From Bacteroidales bacterium (GTDB lineage Bacteria; Bacteroidota; Bacteroidia; Bacteroidales; F082), in NCBI GenBank assembly GCA_023229135.1, contig JALNZT010000012.1, positions 44,027 through 108,026 of the forward strand: a DNA stretch of 64,000 nt, given 5' to 3'. Position numbers and translations under genes: made by a program. Positions 62,351 through 64,000 of this stretch are shown here, piece by piece. Under the pieces are notes generated by a model. The model had not been told where the DNA came from and ran no database searches. It worked only from the letters and a program-made list of their open reading frames with translations. How positions within the stretch are numbered: the first letter of the stretch is position 1; each line of letters begins with the position of its first letter.

Positions 62351-62671
62351 TTATAGAGTGTCTTCGGGAGTTTTGTCAATTTTTTTAGCTTTCTGTTTTG
62401 CATAATCCAGGCGGGTAGCTATTTTTTGTTTTTCGCGCTCTATCACAAGTGTTGCAATATCATCAGCGCGCAGGTTGTCGTTAGGAAGCTGAAGAGCTTT
62501 GTTAAAGCGATTTTCAGAAACATCATGACGATACATCAGCGCTGCTAATTGCTCGAAATCGTGTTGAAGTAAATCTAATATATGAAGCTTGATACGTGCA
62601 TGCAACTCTTTGTAGCTAAGCGATTCAAGTTTTGAAATCTGTGCTGGATTTACGGGTTTTAATGCAGCCAT
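62351..62671 (-). CDS. Small helical protein of unknown function
   Basis: 106 residues, highly charged and predicted all-helical (LESLSYKELHARIKLHILDLLQHDFEQLAALMYRHDVSENRFNKAL ... LVIEREKQKIATRLDYAKQKAKK). There is no signal peptide, Cys or known motif. It sits 14 nt upstream of the end of the phosphoesterase gene on the same strand and may be co-transcribed with it. No family recognised. Confidence 0.6.
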   Translation of the reverse strand: MAALKPVNPAQISKLESLSYKELHARIKLHILDLLQHDFEQLAALMYRHDVSENRFNKALQLPNDNLRADDIATLVIEREKQKIATRLDYAKQKAKKIDKTPEDTL

Positions 62672-62685
62672 AGACAGTTGGGGTT

Positions 62686-63402
62686 TTAAAAATCAATATT
62701 AGTTTGGATTAGTTGTGTGCCCGAATTGAGCTCGTAGCCTATCAAGTTGCCGTAACCAGGACGATTTTCCATATAAACGCCATTATCCAGGTCAATAAAT
62801 TTATAGGTTTTGGACTGCATTACGTGGTTCATAAACTCTAAATCGACAGGAACATGGCCGTGTACTACTTTTTTATTCCGTATTTTTTCAGGAATCACAC
62901 TAAACTCTCTGGTCCACAGCATGGCTTCTTGGTCAGAAAGTGGATCATCGATTTTAAAATTGAAGCCGGCATGCACCAAAATAAAATTATCCAGCTCGAT
63001 ATAATATTTCATTTTCCGCATCCACTCAATATATTTTTCCGGAATATCGCCGGCAAATTTTACATCAAAACTTTCCAGTGTTTCTTTGCCGCCGTGAATT
63101 TCCCAGATCGACTGTGTCTTTTTTTTGCGTTTTAGGCCAAAAAAAGATTTACCGGCGCGGTCTTCGTCCCAGGCTTTGATGCAATAATCTTCGTGATTGC
63201 CTTTGAGAAAGTGAAGCTGAAATTCTTGTGCCTCGAGCTGCATCAGGTAGTCGAGCACAGCCTTACTGTTAGGGCCGCGATCAATATAATCACCCAAAAA
63301 GTAAATGTTATCAAACTTATCCGGCTTTATCTGTTTTTCGATTAAGGTCTTGAGCGTTTTGGCGCAACCGTGTATGTCAGGAATTACCCATCTTTTGTTC
63401 AT
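62686..63402 (-). CDS. Metallophosphoesterase (PP1/ApaH-like)
   Basis: 238 residues. The calcineurin-like metal site is complete: DIHG near 9-12, GDYIDRGPNS near 38-47 and GNHEDY near 73-78. The distal VHAGFNF and VHGHVP histidines are at about 150 and 190. GDxxDRG marks the PP1/ApaH group of protein or dinucleotide phosphatases. It is cytoplasmic and the substrate is unknown. It precedes the small helical protein. Confidence 0.88.
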   Translation of the reverse strand: MNKRWVIPDIHGCAKTLKTLIEKQIKPDKFDNIYFLGDYIDRGPNSKAVLDYLMQLEAQEFQLHFLKGNHEDYCIKAWDEDRAGKSFFGLKRKKKTQSIWEIHGGKETLESFDVKFAGDIPEKYIEWMRKMKYYIELDNFILVHAGFNFKIDDPLSDQEAMLWTREFSVIPEKIRNKKVVHGHVPVDLEFMNHVMQSKTYKFIDLDNGVYMENRPGYGNLIGYELNSGTQLIQTNIDF

Positions 63403-63473
63403 GGCAGCTTGGTCTTGTTATTTGGGTTCATTGCTGGCAGATAAATTCCGATAAGCGAATTTATAGCTGCTTT

Positions 63474-64000
63474 TTATTTTCCTTTAGCTTGATTAGCAAC
63501 CTGATCCATTAGTTTTTTAATTTCTTCCGGATCACCTATGAAGTAGTCTTTCACCAGCTTCATATGGTCGTCAAACTCAAAAACGTAAGGGATTCCTGTT
63601 GGGATGTTGAAGGCTAAAATGGCTTCTTCACTCATATTTTTAAGGTGCATTACCATGGCGCGCAGGCTATTGCCATGTGCAGCCACCAACAGCTCGTTGT
63701 GTTCTTGGAGGGCGGGTTTAATATCGCTTTCCCAATAAGGAATCATGCGTTCGATCACTTCTTTAAGTGATTCGGTTGCCGGTAAATTTTCGGGAGCAAC
63801 ATCTGCAAAGCGCGGATCGTTAGCCGGATTACGCGAGTCGTTTTTATCTACCGGTTTTGGAGGTACATCAAAGCTACGACGCCAGAGTAAAACTTGTTCG
63901 TCACCATATTTTTCAGCTGTTTCAGCTTTATTCAGCCCTTGCAGTATGCCATAATGTTTTTCATTCAGACGCCAGCTTTTGAGCACCGGAATATACATTT
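63474..64000 (-). CDS. gpmA: 2,3-bisphosphoglycerate-dependent phosphoglycerate mutase (partial)
   Basis: The C-terminal 175 residues; the N-terminus with the catalytic RHG motif lies beyond the window edge. The frame is open to base 64000. IPVLKSWRLNEKHYG, YGDEQVLLWRRSFDVPPKP and AAHGNSLRAMVMHLKNMS match GpmA; the last contains the second catalytic His. It interconverts 2- and 3-phosphoglycerate in glycolysis. The apparent ATG at 63998 is an internal Met, not the start. Confidence 0.9.
   Translation of the reverse strand, partial: MYIPVLKSWRLNEKHYGILQGLNKAETAEKYGDEQVLLWRRSFDVPPKPVDKNDSRNPANDPRFADVAPENLPATESLKEVIERMIPYWESDIKPALQEHNELLVAAHGNSLRAMVMHLKNMSEEAILAFNIPTGIPYVFEFDDHMKLVKDYFIGDPEEIKKLMDQVANQAKGK

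Noticed and set aside
1..64000. CRISPR array, rRNA or tRNA genes
   Set aside because: No regularly spaced short repeats and no recognisable RNA gene sequence were seen in the gaps between genes.

Overview
The window looks like chromosomal DNA of a member of the Bacteroidota, probably a free-living or environmental relative of the Bacteroidales. Four things point there. There are two family S46 dipeptidyl peptidases, and three proteins end in type IX secretion (T9SS) sorting domains. Many genes are preceded by the phylum's TAnnTTTG promoter box, and most lack an obvious Shine-Dalgarno sequence. The TonB receptor, HYC/CC protein and heavy-metal-associated (HMA) protein set is also typical of the phylum. 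No rRNA, tRNA or CRISPR array was seen.

Layout. 1-6.8 kb: end of a membrane protein, a DPP11-type peptidase, a long intergenic stretch with a duplicated hairpin element, a T9SS cargo protein, a type II NADH dehydrogenase and radA. 6.8-8.9 kb: an accessory patch with an AAA ATPase/DUF4143 gene between two copies of a 61-bp palindrome-bearing repeat, then a ParE/RelE-type toxin-antitoxin pair. 9.1-16.6 kb: C69 dipeptidase, an orphan T9SS sorting-domain fragment, tryptophanase with a 20-codon leader ORF, a stand-alone CBM48-like protein, free methionine-R-sulfoxide reductase, an MntP-like protein without its acidic residues, a secreted endonuclease I, QueD and a small Cys-rich protein. 16.9-19.6 kb: a membrane heme/Fe-S protein plus a CCG-domain protein, resembling a split ETF:menaquinone oxidoreductase, and an SMR transporter.

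19.6-29.3 kb: a leucine/isovalerate degradation locus: a divergent HMG-CoA-lyase-like gene, then methylcrotonyl-CoA carboxylase beta, a hydratase, carboxylase alpha and an acyl-CoA dehydrogenase. A three-gene restriction-modification cassette (XRE regulator, C5 methyltransferase, PD-(D/E)XK nuclease) lies inside it. 29.5-32.6 kb: a probable copper or heavy-metal operon (HYC/CC protein, TonB receptor, HMA protein). 32.8-40.8 kb: a short-chain acyl-CoA locus (crotonase, 3-hydroxyacyl-CoA dehydrogenase, SCPx-type thiolase, ElbB, FabK/nitronate monooxygenase-like, acyl-CoA dehydrogenase, EtfB, EtfA).

41-49.4 kb: a lipoprotein, a T9SS amidase, a hybrid histidine kinase, a methyltransferase, a DPP7-type peptidase and a transglutaminase-like protein. 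49.4-64 kb, all on the minus strand: two large multi-PAS/GAF histidine kinases, an RND efflux operon (TolC-like, RND pump, adaptor), a ZupT-like transporter, a small unknown protein, a metallophosphoesterase and the 3' part of gpmA.

The parts suggest amino-acid and peptide catabolism. Secreted or periplasmic dipeptidyl peptidases and a dipeptidase would supply amino acids. Tryptophanase, the leucine locus and the short-chain acyl-CoA locus would degrade them. Electrons from the acyl-CoA dehydrogenases could pass through EtfAB to the Fe-S/heme membrane protein and menaquinone. That electron route is inferred from gene content and was not demonstrated.
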